From Antennarius striatus (Eukaryota > Chordata > Actinopteri > Lophiiformes > Antennariidae), in contig NC_090777.1 of assembly GCF_040054535.1 (NCBI RefSeq), forward strand, positions 15,616,501-15,680,500: 64,000 nt of DNA, in the 5' to 3' direction. The notes beneath the pieces were generated by a model. The model saw only the letters and a program-made list of their open reading frames with translations, did not search any database and was not told the DNA's origin. The position numbers and the translations under genes are program-made. Positions 25,900 through 38,001 of this stretch are shown in pieces (position 1 is the first letter of the stretch; each line of letters starts with the position of its first letter).

Positions 25900-27374
25900 G
25901 GATCAAGCAGCGTGATAAAGATAAAAGTGCCCCCAGAGCATCCTGTCAAAATCAGCATATGGGTGAAAATGGGAGCAAAACAAATAAAATAACATTTAAT
26001 GAACCAGTGTGGTCTACAGTGACAAGAATTTACACATTTAACTTTTTCTTTGTTTGGCAGTTTGCACCGTGAAAACATTCAACAAGGCAGCTTGATGTAA
26101 AACTTAATATGATATTCATATGGTTTGTGAAAATATAATACATAATCCGTTCCAGACAGCCTGATGTAAGAAAGTACAGAGTGTAGCCCTTCTCACCATT
26201 GCACATCCAGAAACATGAGTCTAGTTCCTTAAAATTAATAATTACAACAAAAACAACTTTTGATGTTCAGTTTATGTAGTTTTAAGCCTCTGAAGACTCA
26301 CAAACTGGGAAACTTTTTACATTAAACAGATTCTTAATTTTATCCAGCAGAACTTTAACCTGAGGGTTTCTTAAATGAATGAACAAAAGAAAAAGTGGGG
26401 TGAGAGGGTTTAATCTGATAAGCTTCCTTCTGGTTATATCCTCTTCTTCTGCTTCAATGATATCTGATTCAAGGTCAGATCAAAAAGAACAAGGTCTGTG
26501 AAACACAACTGACAGCAGAGGCAGTGAAAGCCACAATAGTTGACCAAGCTTTACCAAAGTCCAGCTCAGCTAACAAAAGATTTAAACTGACCACAGATAA
26601 GTTTTACAAACAAAAACATTGGAAGACTTTAAATCTTCAAGGCTGAGCATTTCCTCAAGAGTCCATTCTCCTCTTTTGTGCAACACCACTATTCTTTGAC
26701 CATGAAAACAAATCCAAGAAAAGTGATAAATCCATAACGTCTCTCGTATGGAAAAGAGCTGTTCGGAAAAGTCAGCATATCCTCTTCTGAAAGTTTCTTC
26801 ACTAGATGTAATCGCCTGTCTCCTCCCTGATGCCTACATGTCTGAGAAATTTCAAACAGGTTTGTACGTCTTTACAACAAAATTCTATCCATCCAAAGGT
26901 TGAAACAAAACTTGACTTAAACTAATATCCAGCTGCTTCTGATTCAGCCTTCAAGGTTTTCCAAGATCTAATCTAATCTACATATTTGCGGAGTACTTTA
27001 CTCATCACCGACAGAAACTTCCAAAAAACATTTATTTTTAACATTGGAAGAATTCCTGACTTTACTGTCACATGAACAGAGAATTTTTGCATATTTCCAG
27101 TCAATTTTTGCCTTCCTGTCAGTGTCCAGGACACTGACAGGAAGGAAGACAGGAAGACAGGAAGACACTGTCATTGTCTTGCTTGAAATATTTACACACT
27201 GCCCCAAATATTTTGTGTTGGACCAGCTGTTTTCATTTGCATTCATGAGCTTTCAAATGACATGCACAACTATGGATGCAGTTTTCTCGTATGCATGCGT
27301 CCTTGCTTCTTTGACGCACATTTTTTGACAGGGACGCACAATCATCAGTGTGAAACCCTGGGACGGAAACTTTA
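25900..27374. other. No gene recognised
   Basis: Includes a perfect 16-bp-arm palindrome at 27112-27144 (see findings) and a GGAAGACA tandem tract right after it. No gene can be supported. Confidence 0.5.
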
Positions 27375-27996
27375 GCAGGAACATAGGGTGACCTAAAAGA
27401 GTGGAGATAGGAGCACACAGGTAGACTACATCTTTTGTAGATGGTGTAATCTGAAGGAGATCAGTGACTGCAAAGTAGTGGTAGGTGAGAGTGTAGCCAA
27501 ACAGCATAGGATGGTGGTGTGTAGGATGACTCTGGTGGTGAGGAAGATGAAGAGGGCAAAGGCAGAGCAGAAGACGAAATGGTGGAAGCTGAAAAGGGAA
27601 GAGTGTTGCATGACTTTTAGGAGGGAGTTAAGACAGGCTCTGGGTGGTCAGGAGGTGCTTCCATATGACTGGACAACTACAGCTAATGTGATCAGGGAGA
27701 CAGGTAGGAGAATACTGGGTGTGTCATCTGGAAGGAAACTAGATAAGGGCACTTGGTGGTGGAATGAGGAGGTACAGGAGTGTATACAGAGAAAGAGGTT
27801 AACTAAGAAGAAGTGGAACAATGAGAGGACTGAGGGGAGTACACAGGAGTACAGGGAGATGCAGCGTAAGGTGAAAGTAGAGGTAGCAAAGGCCAAATAA
27901 GGGGCTTATGATTACTTGTATGCTAGGTTGGACAGTAATGAGGGAGAGACTGATCTATACAGGTTGGCAAGACAGAGAGAGAGAGATGGGAAGGAA
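27375..27996 (+). pseudogene. RTE-like LINE fragment (endonuclease-RT linker)
   Basis: Nearly colinear with the reverse complement of about 49.73-50.35 kb. The frame 27478-27900 contains [20 protein letters not shown], then [17 protein letters not shown] and [20 protein letters not shown], matching the same blocks in the LINE at 47.3-51.2 kb. It begins at agcaggaacatagggtgacc and stops within gacagagagagag. Both ends are truncated, there is no tail and no clear target duplication. Confidence 0.85.
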
Positions 27997-28446
27997 GAAG
28001 TCACTGTGCCTTCAAAAAAGATGCCATAGTTGAAGAAAAAGCAGGTGACAATGAGTGCTTTTTTGCATAAAAAAAGTTATGAAGTTAATGAAGAAAAAAG
28101 GACAGATATTACTGACAGATATTACTGAAATTTGTGTGGAGAAGGCTCTGTCAGCTTGGTGCAGTGTCCACAGGAGAATACAGTACATGAATTAAAGGTA
28201 AAGAAAACTATTGAGTGAAAAGCAAAAGTGAAAAGAAAAACGTCATTACATCTTTATTTCTAAAAGTTTTTTTAAATGACTACCAAACTTTAACATTTTG
28301 ATAAAACTAATATATAATTTTACTCTTTTTCTTTTTAAACAGTTATGATGTTATTAATCAAAACATTAAAAATTAACAGATTAGTTTTTGTATTGGACTG
28401 TTGGCAAAACTCAATTCTTGCATACGTTTCTACCATATATTCTGTT

Positions 28447-28856
28447 ATTACATCCCACTTCAAAGTGGACATTAATTGTAATTGTAATTGTAATAAATTT
28501 TTCGTGTCTTCGTTCGTCCGTCTGTCGGTCAGTTTGTATGTCCACCAAATATCTTCGCAAACCATTGCAGATAGAAAGACGAAACAAAAAGCACATTACT
28601 CGGGCATCAAAGGGGATGAAAATGAGATGATGACCTCAAGAAAACTAGGTCAAGGTCAAATTTCAACTTTTGTGCACTCAAGAACTGGATAAGATAGAAA
28701 GACGAGGGAGGAGGCCAGTGTGAGACCATAGATCAATGACAGTAGGTCAGAGCACTAGCTTTGATCTTTGACCTATGCAAGTAGGTCAGAGTAAAATTTT
28801 GAATTCAGGGGTGTCGTGGGATGTTGCAGTCCATGACTGCATTGGTTCTAGTTACT
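28447..28856 (+). repeat. Unclassified interspersed repeat, copy 3
   Basis: Opens with acatcccacttcaaagtgg, then a (TTGTAA)-like and (CGTC)n tract, CATTACTCGGGCATCAAAG, AGGTCAAGGTCA at 28647-28658, and ends gtgggatgttgc then gcattggttctag. ACATCCCAC near the start and GTGGGATGT near the end are inverted, possibly terminal repeats, although similarity to copy 2 extends some 30 bp further right. Confidence 0.75.
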
Positions 28857-29082
28857 TTTGAGATGCATAAATGTCATGTTGGGATGCACAAATTCTTCTT
28901 GAAGCGCATCCGAGGGATGCACTACTTCGAGGTAAAATGAACTCTGTGGATGATAGGTTTACACATCTTTAACACTGTGAATAAATAAATAATGGTCACA
29001 CTGACAACAAAATAAAGCAATCAATCAAGTTATATTGACCTAATAACAACAAAAATAATTATTTATTATTCATCTTCTGGAT

Positions 29083-29190
29083 TGCTTCTTCCGCTGTTGC
29101 GGACCACAAAGTTTGCTAGAGCCTATCCCAGCTGACTTACAGGCAAGAGGCGGGGTACACTCTGAATGCAACACCAGTCCACTGCGGAGC
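29083..29190 (-). repeat. SINE 3' fragment
   Basis: Read on the - strand: a block of ctccgcagtggactggtgtt, then ccccgcctcttgcctgtaag, then agctgggataggctctagc and ggtccgcaacagcgg. This is the 3' third of the SINE-like family at 39.2-40.0 kb. Confidence 0.6.
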
Positions 29191-29569
29191 TATTATTATT
29201 ATCATTATTATTCTTATATCCTCAATAAGATTCCATATCAAGTTTGAGTCTACATTTCCTCTGTATTAAATCTCTGTGTTGATATACAGTAATGGCACTA
29301 ACCTCCTCCTGTTCAATGTGGTAAATATTTTTGACTCCTGCAGACCTGACCAGCTCCTTCAGTGGAGGTCATGTTCTCCAGTCTGCCCTTTCACCTCTGA
29401 GCTCCTTCACTGCAGCCTCTGGACTATTGTTTAACTGCCCCTTGCACAAAGAGGTAGGCAAAGTATGGTGGCAACTTTAAACAAACGTTTGATAAGTAAT
29501 TTCAAGCAATAATAAAAATGTTCAGCATCTAAACGGACACTGGCTTTACAGAACACTTTTATGTACGCC

Positions 29570-30200
29570 CCTTCCCCTTGGGGTTGCCCTCCTAGTCTGA
29601 CTCTAGGGTAACACTGCCATGATTTGGCCGGTCGTCCGTTTCAGCGAACCTATTTAACCCCGCGGAGGTATCAAGTGTCTGCTCTCGGTGTGACCCGCAG
29701 GGTTCATCTCCGCTCGCCTGTATGTCAAAAAATAAAAAAGGAAGGCGGTGTGCTGCTTGTTTCGTAACACGGAAGAAGGCAGCAGCAATGCAGGCAGGAG
29801 GAAGCGGAGGAGCTGAAGTACAGCACGCTGCTCCATTGTCTGGAGTCTAATTGACGCTCCGCAGCACCAGAAAGCCAAACATCGCTGGTTTCACTGACAC
29901 TAAACACGTGGGAGCGGACGGTAAACCGCCATGTCTCTCACCTTTTGTTCTACTTCAGACGGCGGGTCCCTCCAGGTGCAAAGACTTTGTTTCTCCAGTG
30001 GTAATGAGATGCAGGGTTTGTCTGTAGCTCATTCATCAGTTTCTCGTTGAAAGAGTTCCTGTCGGTGTCCGCACGCGCTCTGCACGAAGAAGGCATTACG
30101 AAAGTTCCGGAAGTGCACGAGCGTCCAAAGTGAGTGGAGGTGAAGGTGCACAAACAACAACACCCAGAAGAAGAGGGGAGCACGGCTGCAGGCTGGCGTT
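29570..30200 (-). promoter_or_regulatory. CpG-rich candidate promoter with possible 5' exon
   Basis: CpG density rises sharply against AT-rich flanks, as in vertebrate promoters. On the - strand an ATG at 30096 opens a 48-codon frame (MPSSCRARADTDRNSFNEKL, later ASHYHWRNKVFAPGG) ending in TAG at 29950, and a strong donor (AAAAG then gtgaga) follows at 29942/29941. The frame could be a short coding exon, an upstream ORF, or chance. The segment could be the first exon of the gene whose ATG exon is proposed at 25.3 kb. Gene not identified. Confidence 0.35.
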
Positions 30201-30764
30201 CAATGGACCAGATGGTTGATTACTTACAGTGTGGTTATATATATATATTTTTTATTATTGCAAGTCATGTTTTCATAATTCTGACGTAGATACGGTTCAA
30301 TAGGTAACGTTCACGTGGTTCTAATGTCGGCTATCTTCACTTTTATTGATAAAAAAAACAAACTAAAATTAAAAAAAACTTTATTTTTAAGAAATGACTT
30401 TGGCGTACTAAGTAAATTAAATGCTTATAAAAGAAGTAAGAAATTAAATCATGAACGAATGACGTACAGAGAAATAAATGCGAAGCAAGTTACCAACCCC
30501 CATTACGTCACCGTACAGTGACGTAATGATTATTCTGTCAGATCTGTAGCATATTTATCTCAGTCAATCACAGGCATAAATATGAAATTTCACTTGAATA
30601 TATAATGTGATACATCTTTTTGGGATGTTTCGATAAGCATTATAAGTATTTTCCATGCAATTCAAAATTCTGGATCAAGATGATGAACCTCATCATCATC
30701 TATGGCTAATGGATCATTCCTTGGGCCATAGCTCTCCTAAAAGTTATTTAAACTATAAATTTCA

Positions 30765-31015
30765 GTGGATGGTGCTGGTGTCTCACAGCAAGAAGGTTCT
30801 GGGTTCGATTCCTTTCTGTATGGAGTTTGTATGTTCTCCCTCTCTCTGCATGTGTGAATTGGTCACACCAAACTTTCTGTGAGTGTGGGCGTTCATGTGA
30901 CCCCAAAAGGAGCTCTCGTCTTGTCAGGGATGTACCCCACCTCTCACTTGAGGCCAGCTACATGTCTTCAGCATACAGCACAAACCAGTTTTCCCTGACT
31001 TCACTAACCTGAATG
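30765..31015 (+). mobile_element. Degenerate SINE-like copy
   Basis: Contains tctcacagcaagaaggttct then gggttcgattcc, matching the pol III B-box consensus GGTTCGANTCC, then gtatggagtttgtatgttct, and later gggatgtaccccacctctca. Same family type as the copies at 31.1 and 39.2 kb but with large deletions. Confidence 0.6.
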
Positions 31016-31119
31016 AGTGAAATGTGGTATGACTGCAGGAAATGGGTTATTTGGGAAAGATTATACAAGAATTAATTATCAGTCACTATTTTTTCCTGGG
31101 GGCTGGGGGAAATCATTAG

Positions 31120-31441
31120 TGATAGGGCACCATGGAAGCGCCGCCCTACTGACCCTGCTGTTGCTCCACAGGAAGAAGGTCCTTGGTTCGATTCCACCTG
31201 GGCCTTTTCTGTGAGGAGTTTGAATGTTGTGTTTTTCAGAGGTTCACTCCGAGCTTCTACCCACAAAAAAAAGCAGCTTTGGTGAATTGGTCAGTAGGTA
31301 TGAGTGTAAAGTGTGAGTGGGTGTCTGTGTGGCCCTGCCATGAAATGGCAATGGGTCCCGGGTGTACCCTACCCGTAGTCAGCTGGGATAGTTGGATAAC
31401 CCGTGACCCGGATTCAGATAAGCGGCTGAAGACAAAATGAT
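31120..31441 (+). mobile_element. SINE-like copy
   Basis: Runs from caccatggaagcgccgccct through a B-box (ttggttcgattcc), ggccttttctgtgaggagtt, ggtgtaccctacccgtagtc, agctgggatagttgg and gataagcggctgaagacaaa. Order matches the widespread teleost repeat with tRNA-like head and AGCTGGGATAGG body. Confidence 0.65.
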
Positions 31442-31457
31442 TACGAACATGAAAGAA

Positions 31458-31771
31458 AGAAAGTATACTTTATTGATTCCCAGATGGGGAAATTACTTTT
31501 CCACTCAGGTGTAAATTTGTGTTAGTTACAGTGTGTGTGTGCAGGCCTCTGAAACACAACCACAGCACACAAGGGGCTTGTAAGCATGCAATTAGTACAC
31601 ACAACATCAAACAGTACATGGGGAGGCAGAGTGACGGGCAGCGACTTACTGGGCGTGCCACAATTGAGCACCTTTTGGCGTCAGTTCACACTCCGGGTGG
31701 CTGGGCGGGAGCTGGAATCGATCCGCCGATCTCTAATCCAAGGACGCATGCTCTACTGCTGAGCCACTGTA
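31458..31771 (-). mobile_element. tRNA-derived SINE with LINE-type 3' tail
   Basis: On the - strand it starts cagtggctcagcagtagagc (A-box-like TGGCTCAGCAGTAGAGC), followed about 35 bases later by gatcgattcc (B-box-like), i.e. a tRNA-type pol III promoter. The 3' end reads aatttccccatctgggaatc then aataaagtatactttc. This tail matches the end of the L2/CR1-like LINE at 13.5 kb, as expected when a SINE borrows the machinery of a partner LINE. An RNA gene function is not implied. Confidence 0.8.
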
Positions 31772-32549
31772 ACATATTCAAATCTTCAAGTCTTTGTATG
31801 AATTAAGTGGGGATTTTCTACCAATTCCAAAATAATAGAGGAATTGAGAAGTATGACCTAAAAAAAACAGATTTTGGTTCCTCAGCTAACCTTGGAGCAA
31901 ACGCATGTAACCACATATAACACCCTTCTGATTTTCCAGCGGTACACTACAGAATAAACCAATGGTTTAGTGGTGTTTGAGACTTTCAGGCTCTTCATCT
32001 CTCCCACATTTCATCTTAACTTATTGATTTTAATACTTTCAACAGCTTGGATAAAATGCAAACAATTATATGTGTGCTCCAGTTCTAGGGTACACCATGA
32101 AGGAGAGGGATTCTGGTGATGGACTGCAACATGTTTGGAGCCTGAACTTTGCGTAACTTTCTAATTCTCTGTCATACAGTGCCCCCTATTGGTTAACAGT
32201 CGACAGTGCCTTGCATAACATTACTTTCCATCATTATGCAACTTCAGCAGTCTGGTGAGGCTGAGGATGATGCAGACACCTGTTTGGGGTTGCAGCTGAT
32301 ATTGTTGATTTCACAAGAGAAGAAGACTTAATGGTCACAGGAGTAAATACTTGCACGCATGTATAAAATTATGGTTACAGTAAAATCATTCCAATGGTAG
32401 GTGAACAGTGCACAGAATCTATTTACCCAACTATTCGATATGTGACATGCATGCAGTTGTAGAACACTCTAAACTTGTGCCTGAGAAGTTTTGTGTGTTG
32501 CCCACCCAACAGAAGTGAATAGCTGATGCTATCTTATCTATCGATCAAT
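31772..32549. other. No gene recognised
   Basis: Unique-looking sequence. It contains cagtgccccctattgg (about 32178), whose reverse resembles a weak CTCF core; not annotated separately. Confidence 0.5.
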
Positions 32550-32640
32550 CATCCGTGATGGTGCTTATCCCGGCTGACTTACAGGCTACAGGTGGGGAGA
32601 CGCTCAGGACACACAACCGGTGCATCGCTCAGCCTATTCA
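32550..32640 (-). repeat. SINE 3' fragment
   Basis: The reverse strand carries cctgtaagtcagccgggata then agcaccatcacgg, a piece of the AGCTGGGATAGG body of the SINE-like family. Confidence 0.5.
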
Positions 32641-32851
32641 TTTAACAAAATTTTACCTGCTTTTAACAGTTTACTAGTTGTTGGGAATTAAGGTTCTAGC
32701 TGGCAGCCACACTGACCACACAGGAAGCAAAGGTTGCATTCAAGTCCTTTAATGTTGACCATTTTGATGAGTGCCAGTGACGTATAGTAATGGTTCAGTG
32801 ACGCAGGCAAAAAATTACCATACTAAGTCCAATAACAATAGGTCCAAACAT

Positions 32852-33327
32852 CCATCCATCCATCTTCCACCGCTTATCTGTACGGGTCGCGGGGGCAGCA
32901 GCTTCAACAAGGAGCCCCAAACTTTCCCCAGCCACATCCACCAGCTCTGACTGGGGGATCCCAAGGCATTCCCAGGCCAGTGTTGAGATATAATCCCTCC
33001 ACCTGGTTCTGGGTCTGCCCCAAGGTCTCTTCCCAGCTGGACGTGCCAGAAACACCTCCCTAGGGAGGCGTCCCGGAGGCATCCGCACCAGATGCCCAAA
33101 CCACCTCAACTGACTCCTTTCCACGCGAAGGAGCAGCGGCTCTACTCTGAGCCCCTCGCAAACAGCAGTGTTTCTCACCTTATCTCTAAGGGAGACTCCA
33201 GCTATCTGCCTGAGAAAGCCCATTTCAGCCGCTTGTATCCACGATCTCATGACCCATCCCTCATGACCATAGGTGAGGGTAGGAACGAAGATTGAACAGT
33301 AGATGGAGAGCTTTGCGTCCATCTACT
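32852..33327 (-). pseudogene. 5'-truncated LINE 3' end (Rex-like, RT C-terminal domain)
   Basis: The - strand frame reads AKLSIYCSIFVPTLTYGHEG, then AAEMGFLRQIAGVSLRDKV, LLLRVERSQLRWFGHLVRMP and GKRPWGRPRTRWRDYI. These are typical C-terminal blocks of teleost non-LTR retrotransposons. It ends in (GGAT)n-like repeats. Identical 11-bp target duplications ggtccaaacat flank it (32841-32851 and 33328-33338), so this is a complete, 5'-truncated insertion of 476 bp. Clade (Rex1-like or other) not resolved by eye. One long frame is still open, suggesting moderate age. Confidence 0.88.
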
Positions 33328-33339
33328 GGTCCAAACATG

Positions 33340-35160
33340 AAATTAGTAAAATACAAAATTAAATTACTAACATGAAATAACTTAAATGGTATACAATACA
33401 GACAAACTTAACTTACAATGAAATATCAGAAGACACAGCATACATCACCAGCTTCCAGCAGCATGTGTTTGGTGACAAGAGAAGTCCTGCCTATTCTTGC
33501 CTGTATGTATAGGGAAGGCAATGACAAACAGGAAGAACTGCCACCACCCTTTGGAGTGGAGGGGGAATGTAGTTCATGGTTTTTAGTAACTTCTAACACT
33601 AGTGATAATTACGTTTCCAAGTTTTGTGGTGGACAGATATAAAGTTGAGTAAAATGATGTAAACTTGAGATATATTTTTCCGTGTTTTTTTAAACCAGTG
33701 TATAAGCGAGAATGACGTAACTTGAAGGGACATAAGCTGAGTCATACCTGTATAACTACTGTATAACTGAGTAACTTGTGTTTATAGCTCGGAGCGACAG
33801 CATTGCGACACACTGGTACCTTACTGCTGGACAAACCACAATTCATGTTGGGAATAAATGCAACCTTATCCGTGGAGAGGGAAGTGGGCTCACGTAAACA
33901 GGGCTGGGCGATGCAAATCACTCCTGTTGTCACATTACTGAGGCTGATCAGCATGTTTGAGCACTGTTCACCAGTTTGTCTTTACTTTCGATACAGGACC
34001 TGATTGTTTTCCAGAGACTTGAACATTTTTTTTATTTATATGATCCCTTTGAAGTATTTCTCATAGACTTGAACTGGGAGATTGGAACTTGGGAGTGCAG
34101 GATTCTAGTCCAATAAGAAGAGAGACAGATATGAAGGTGCCTGTAATGAATGATGTCTCTCCTAATCAGACCAGCTCTATCTTAGAAAGTCTACTAATTA
34201 TCAGCAAAATGTCCACTCTATGGGACTCCACCCTAGCAAGTAATTGAAGACATGTGGCTCAATAAATCATCACAGACCAAGTTGGGATGGGGGCCAGAGG
34301 ATTACACAAAGATTCAATACTATCTTTGGTGATCTGTGATGTAATCAGGTGTCTTTAATGCTGACATAAATTACAACTTTACCAAATTTACATCTACTCC
34401 TTACCAGCAGTTTCAAATCTCATTCTGCATCACCCACAGAGAATGCAATCATTCAGATGGAGCTGATAGAACGTAAATGTACAAGAACGCTCAAAGCAAA
34501 GTGTGTGTCACTGTGGGACCCGGATGGTTCCCCAGGATCTTCCCTGAAGCGATGCCCCAGCTTCCCCTAAGGGCTCATAGAACGCTCTGCATGCTCAGAC
34601 CTGTGTGAGTAGCTTTTCCCAGATGAACAAAACCACACAAAGAAGTTGTCTCACTGATGCTCAAGTTGACTCCATTCTGAGTTTCCACAGCTCAGAACCG
34701 CAATCAACTGTCAACTTTCAACAAAGAACATGAGGTTCCGACAAAATGGCATCAGAGAGATTTTTTTTTAAAAAAACCCTCCTTTCCTTTGCTTTTCTTT
34801 CTTTTTTTCCTTATCACCATTGTTTTTTGAAATATTTTGTGATTTTTTTTGCCAGCCTGCTTACATTTGAAATATTGTCATTATGAATGATGTTATTTTA
34901 ATCATTATTTTAGGAAACAATCATTTATTTGATTTGCAACTTTGACTTTGTTTTAATTAATTTTGTAATCACAAGTTGTTGCTTGTGGTTTGTGCTTTTG
35001 TTGATCTAGCTCCCCATTCCCCCCTTATCCCACCATTTAGCCCCAGTCTTCAGTTATGGTTTGATGCCCCTACTCTGGGACTATGACTCACCTGACCCAG
35101 TCACCTGTGTGAAATTACCCAGAAGTCTCAGCTGGTTGAGGCTAAAACCAAGGACCGTGT
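33340..35160. other. No gene recognised
   Basis: AT-rich; 34.50-34.72 kb is less AT-rich but has no supported exon. Confidence 0.45.
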
Positions 35161-35164
35161 GTTT

Positions 35165-35295
35165 TTTTTCTCTGTGGAGGAGTTTAAGTATCTTGGGGTC
35201 TTGTTCATGAGTGAGGGAAGGATGGTATATGAGATTGACAGACGGACCACAACCTAGCCCCGGATAAGCGGTTGAAGATGAATGGATGGATGTTC
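35165..35295 (+). pseudogene. Short LINE fragment, rearranged
   Basis: Reads in one frame FSVEEFKYLGVLFMSEGRM then EIDRRT, the post-catalytic block of the same LINE type as at 32.9 kb, then jumps to the extreme 3' end (ccggataagcggttgaagat then gaatggatggatg). The middle (several hundred bp in an intact element) is deleted. Confidence 0.65.
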
Positions 35296-37380
35296 AACAG
35301 ATAATGATAACAACACCAACAGTGTGACGATGAGACCTTTATTTACTAAGTACTCGTCTCTTACTAATGATGTATTGATATGACATATTGGTTCTCTTTC
35401 ATACTTCAGGGATCTTTCTTCCTATGATGGTTTGGTGACAGCCAAGTATTACACAGTGTATGACATGTATGACAGGATGACTTCAGTCACATTAAAGCCT
35501 CAGAACTTCTAAATGGTGTCAAATAATAACAAAAGCTATGAAAGGCCTTATTGTGCCTTATTGTGAAAGGATGTGTCTGCAGAGAACCTCTGTGACTGTT
35601 TGAACAGAGTAGGAGGTGAGAGGACAAACACTGTAGAAGTCTGGATTTTACAGAAATAATAAAAACACAGTAATCATGGTGAACAGCAATTGTTATTGTG
35701 TTATAATGAATTTTAAGAGCAGAGACTCACACATACACTGGGTTGGAAGTGGGATATTTCTTTGCCTGCAGTTCCCCCTAGTGATGTTATAGTTAAAGTG
35801 TTTGACATCACAGTTTCTTCAGAACCTGAACTGATTCCACCTCCAGATGTCAGTGTTACACAGTCCTGACACTGTTGTGAACAGTGACATCCAACCACAA
35901 GGTTTATCTGTACTGTATTCAGCCTCTGCAGATGGAGTTAGTTGGCCAGGCTACACAGTTGTTGTGTAATTGAATTCATCATTTAATCAGTTCAACAGAA
36001 AACTGAAAATTTTGCATCAAAATTTCTCTCAATAAATTGTTATGGTTTAAAATGTCTTGTTTGGATCAGAAACCCAAAGATAAATCACTTTAAAATTAAT
36101 TCAAACCTATAACGTGGGAAAATATCAGATTTTGCAGTCAAAGTTTTTAAAATGTACTAATTTACACTCTTTTTTGAAAGATTAATAAGTTTTGGCTGCC
36201 TAAGAAATCCCGACATGTCCAAGCTGTGTCATGTGATTAATCTGTTGGTTATAATGGATAAAGTTCAGTGTTGTCCAAACCGTATGTCAGAAGGGCCAAA
36301 TTTGACAAAGTGAAAGTGTTCCAGTCAATTTAAAACAGCACCCAAATGTAAACATTTGGATGAACACATCAGGTCACATAGAATATAACTCTGTGATAAC
36401 AGATATTTTACTCTGTTAATAGAATAACAGATGACCCACTGCCACTGATAGGAAGAGAGAAACTGAACTCTGTATCTCAGTACGAGTGGCAGGACTGGTT
36501 AGAGAGAGCAGTGTTAAAATGTCACTGAGCTGGGAGTCACTTAAATGTGATCTCAAACTGTTCTTGTTCTTTTATTTGTGTGAATGTTTGCTCACACAAA
36601 TACAGTATATGCCACCAAACGATCTTAACATGTGCTTCACATCTCTGTAAACCTGCCCTTATCTAGCTACCAGTAAAAATACAGGAAAGAGATTGAAGCT
36701 TCATCAGCTCCATCTCGTGAGGTGGAGCCTCATCAGGTGAAGGGAGAGGAGCACAGGTAGTTTTTGATGTGTCTTCCATTAAAAAGGACCCGTTAGCGTG
36801 TTTTGACTTATAGTATCTCTTCTTGTTATATTTCTTAAACAAGACTCTCATGGCAAATCAGGCAGACACAGTTATTTTGAGTTTTCTTCAAAAAATATTG
36901 TGAATTACACCTTTCCTGGAAGTGGTGGCTTTCACTATCAGCTTTACTTTTTGTACTTGTTAAAGGGTTAAAGCAAATTTCATTTAAATGAGGTGACCTG
37001 AGGAGGTCATTGTGTTAACAACCACTCTTCTTCTTTAAGGTTTATGGCATTTGACAAGACATCTGTTACAGAATGCTGAACTATGAGTTGAGAAAAATAG
37101 CTGCATGCTCACTTGGTGGACTGGACTGTCAAATGAACCCATTTTCACCAAACATAATATAAAATCCCACCTCGGGCTTTGAGTGGTATTTACACTCAGG
37201 GCCTTTGCTGTGCTACTTTTACTAGGGTAATAGATATAAAACACACTCATAGTATTTTCTTTGTTTCACTTAAACATAATTTCTTGTTCGTGTTTGATGT
37301 CACATCTTGAGTTAACAAGGTGCAGATAATGTCATCGTCTTGTGACCAGTCTCGCTGTCCTTTATTGACAGCTTTATTCA
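35296..37380. other. No gene recognised
   Basis: Intergenic AT-rich sequence upstream of rprd1b. No supported exon. Confidence 0.5.
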
Positions 37381-37429
37381 TTCCATCCTTTGATAAAGAG
37401 GATAGATGGGCTGCTGGGACCGTTCAGTG

Positions 37430-38001
37430 ACGTCACTACTATGCGACCCACATACGTCGAGGTGAACGCGCAGGCTGCCATGTTTTCGAGCGAATCTTCC
37501 TGATAAGTTAGAGAAGCCAAGACAAAACTGTGAGTGTGACTGGTAGGTTTTAGCAGTGTTTTTCTAACGTGGTAGTTTATCAGCATCATAAAACAAGCGA
37601 ACAGTGCCAAATAGTTATAGAATTGCATGTTAGTTTTTAAACGCCGGGGCTTTGCGCGACTTCGGTCTGCAGCGGTGTGCAGATGGCTGCTTAGCCCGTC
37701 GAGCTAATATTAGCCGCGGCTGTAAACAAACAGGACAGGCGGTGAAGATGAGGGGACTGACACAAGCTCACACCTCCAGGGTTGTCCAGTGGTTTGGCTC
37801 AGTTAGATGAACAAAACATCGTTTAAAGCAACATCTGGAGGGATAGATGGACGCAGGTTGATGCTGCATGTTAGTAAGTTAACGGAAAAACTTTTGATTT
37901 GATAACAGTGACAGTTTCTCCTAACCAGGTTGGAGCCCGGGCGCTTCAGAGTGGGTCGGGGTCCGTCGGATTTGTAGGGGGAAGCGAACACTTCCACCGT
38001 C
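37430..38001 (+). promoter_or_regulatory. rprd1b 5' region, CpG-enriched
   Basis: CpG content rises from about 37430 and stays high to the start codon (for example gccggggctttgcgcgactt at about 37640, gctaatattagccgcggctg at about 37710). No TATA box is evident, in keeping with a housekeeping CpG promoter. The 5' UTR joins directly to the ATG exon; whether a separate non-coding exon exists cannot be told. The transcription start was not located. Confidence 0.5.

Noticed and set aside
27112..27160. Possible CRISPR-like or tandem repeat
   Set aside because: Only a palindrome plus a few GGAAGACA units; no spacer structure and eukaryotic context.
32178..32193. CTCF-like motif (reverse of cagtgccccctattgg)
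   Set aside because: Core fits only partly and there is no supporting context.
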